Made by a program: the position numbers and the translations under genes
Assembly (NCBI GenBank): GCA_019843655.1
Contig: JACDQD010000005.1
Coordinates: 14,659,575-14,723,574, forward strand
DNA: 64,000 nucleotides
Reading direction: 5' to 3'
Origin: Lethocerus indicus
Lineage: Eukaryota > Arthropoda > Insecta > Hemiptera > Belostomatidae
Notes under the pieces: model-generated
Told to the model about the DNA's origin: nothing
Database searches by the model: none
What the model saw: only the letters and a program-made list of their open reading frames with translations
Shown: positions 62,183-64,000 of the stretch, one piece after another
Layout of the letters: every line of letters begins with the position of its first letter
Numbering within the stretch: position 1 is the first letter of the stretch

Positions 62183-62236
62183 GCTGATAAGGGGACTCCC
62201 CTCGACCTTCCATATCGATTGCGTGGACGGGTCCAC
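62183..62236 (+). other. Coding-like block 2 of a duplicated pair (unidentified)
   Basis: Second copy of the block at 61187-61240, about 1 kb downstream, same strand and same peptide. Upstream is a purine-rich stretch encoding charged residues (many E and R in this frame). Downstream the frame runs through proline codons into a (TC)n array. It ends with a perfect GTGGAC/GTCCAC inverted repeat, so an RNA-structure explanation for its conservation is an alternative. An ATG-like frame covering 62078-62377 exists but is inflated by the simple repeat. Confidence 0.4.
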
Positions 62237-62278
62237 GGGACTATACACCCCCTGCCTCCGCCCCCATACGTCTCTTCA

Positions 62279-62293
62279 TCTCTCTCTCTCTCT

Positions 62294-62328
<35 letters not shown>
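62279..62328. repeat. (TC)n microsatellite
   Basis: About 50 bp of TC with one CCCTCCC interruption, immediately 3' of coding-like block 2. It inflates open frames on both strands (Ser/Leu runs on +, Arg/Glu runs on -). Confidence 0.95.
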
Positions 62329-62330
<2 letters not shown>

Positions 62331-62379
62331 CACGCACACACATACACGCATACGCACTGAAAAACATCAATGGATGAGA

Positions 62380-64000
62380 GCCAAGCCAGGAAAAATCTAG
62401 AATACAGGTTTGATTCAGGAAAAGGGCCCTGCGATTATACCTCCAGTAAGGCCGATGACATTCATAAGGTTCAGGTGCGAGACAAGACATGCTCGAAACT
62501 GCTACAGGCACTGAGCACCTAGCAGCCTATTACAAGGAAGTGGTACAATAGATTATCGAAGTTCCCAAAGAACTATAAACTCCCACATCAGCCCTTCGCC
62601 CCAGAAGACAAATGACACTGCAATGTTGCACAGGACCACATTCAGGACCACGGGATTAATGGACTGCAGGAATGATCACGGATATGTATTATGATTAAAA
62701 AACTGTATGGTAAAAGACGGACGTTCTAGGAAAACAGTTGGCAGTATGAGTATGATTTTATACACACGTTGAATCATATTCCCGCAGATATTTAAATCAG
62801 ATTGTTGTGCTTAAGTCCCGAAAAAATATTTCAAATTTGACTCTACGATAACTGAATTGAGTTTATATAGGGGATATTTTCACTTTGAGTTCTCTATGGT
62901 TTCTGAGAAATGCAGATGGACATAGTGCCATTGTCTTCAAAACAGAGACTGGTTGCAAGATGTTCTGCCGGAACACATGCTCGGTACTATTTTTGGAACT
63001 CGGACCAAAGAAATGAGTTTTGACGTTCACCAGCGTTCAAGAACTGTTTTCCTTTTCACTGAAAACAAATCTTATACGGACGTTCAATTCAAGTTGGCGC
63101 TATTTCAAGAAGTACAGAAAAGCGGATCCAATCGCTACCCTCTTCGAGTCAGTAAACTCAGCGTGTAATTTGAGTTTGAGCCCGAGGAGCGTTTAAAACC
63201 TGCACTGTGAGTGTTAGGCTGCCTACAGAATTTATGCGCACCACTTTTAACTTTAGTTTACAAAAAGATAAACAAATTGGATTACTTAAAATCGAGTCGG
63301 CCTAGAATGATTCCAAGAAACTTAATATGGACCCAACATCATAGAGGATAACTTATATAATAAGTACTTGTGTAATACGTTCCACCTGATGCACTTTACA
63401 CCACTACAAAGCGTTTATCTTTATTCTTCCTAACAAATCGTAAACTCGTGTATTTTCACTATCGTGGTTAAGCGGAAGGTTCGATCGAAGGTGTCCTTGT
63501 GTGTGTGTGTGTAGTAATTTTTTCTATATGATACATATATTAATAAGGACGTGGACGTAATTCGTCGACCCGAATATTCAACCTGTGTAATTCGGGAGGC
63601 CCGTTAATGTGCAACTCTCAACTCCCAGCCCCCAGCCATTGTTAAATGTGGCGTCGTTTTTATTACATCCGACTACCATCCGGCCGGGGCTTCTTATCTC
63701 CGCCCCTGCCCCCACACTACCAACAAGTTATTAGAGCCGCCGCCCTCCTCATATTTCCTGCTGTGAAATTTATTACGCCCTGTAGCCGTCCACCGTAATG
63801 AGTTTAATCGCCCGCCAACCAACGACAGCCCATCCCCTCGGGCGGGTTTAAAAAGTATTCAAACGATGAAACGCTCAGAACCAATTAGCCTTAGCACTAT
63901 ATTGCATACATTAGTTCCTCTTGTTTTTACCTCGTGTCTGCCCTTCCTTGTAATTTGGATTCCTTTGCTCAAACATCGCGTCAGTTCTCGTCATCCGGTA
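62380..64000. other. No gene recognised
   Basis: AT-rich to 63500, then a C-rich island to about 63860 with GCCCGCC and GGGCGGG as inverted elements. The open frame at 62953-63168 has no match. Confidence 0.55.
63498..63512. repeat. Short (TG)n run
   Basis: About 15 bp of uninterrupted TG. Confidence 0.85.

Noticed and set aside
62078..62511. Frames of 99 and 137 codons on opposite strands
   Set aside because: Both are extended by the (TC)n array; only the 54-nt block inside shows a coding signature.
1..64000. CRISPR arrays, bacterial operons, integrons or phage genes
   Set aside because: No direct-repeat/spacer array, no dense co-oriented genes and no ribosome binding sites; the sequence is intron-rich animal DNA.

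Overview
The window is animal nuclear DNA. I can place one gene with confidence: a single internal exon of junctophilin (45891-46102, + strand). Neither neighbouring exon is visible, so the flanking introns must be long. The organism is probably an arthropod, most likely an insect. The encoded MORN repeats look arthropod-like to me from memory. The DNA is AT-rich, CpG is plentiful rather than depleted as in vertebrates, coding density is very low, and there are many (TA)n, (GA)n and (TC)n arrays. I see no bacterial operons, rRNA, tRNA, CRISPR array or intact transposon.

Layout. From 1 to about 39 kb there is non-coding DNA with moderately GC-rich islands, simple repeats and several exon-like open blocks of unknown identity: 9631-9951, 12483-12680, minus-strand 18160-18346, 30259-30303 followed by 30461-30706, 31108-31281, 34662-34897 and 36699-36813. 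A 45-nt block with splice sites at both ends occurs twice, at 23072 and 30259. From 39 to 57 kb lies the junctophilin exon, surrounded by five dispersed copies (39.6, 43.2, 49.7, 51.7 and 56.5 kb) of a short imperfect hairpin. One base pair of its stem changes on both arms together in one copy. Two of these copies sit in a roughly 400-bp direct duplication. A separate foldback lies at 55703-55886. A further coding-like block is on the minus strand at 48808-49035. From 57 to 64 kb the main feature is a pair of 54-nt blocks (61187 and 62183) whose five differences are all synonymous in one frame, with unalignable flanks.

How the parts relate. If all of the + strand material around 46 kb is junctophilin intron, the hairpin copies are intronic elements on both sides of that exon. 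Whether they are mobile-element remnants or functional RNA structures cannot be settled from one sequence. All exon-like calls other than junctophilin are low-confidence hypotheses: in 64 kb of such DNA, open frames of 60-80 codons arise by chance.
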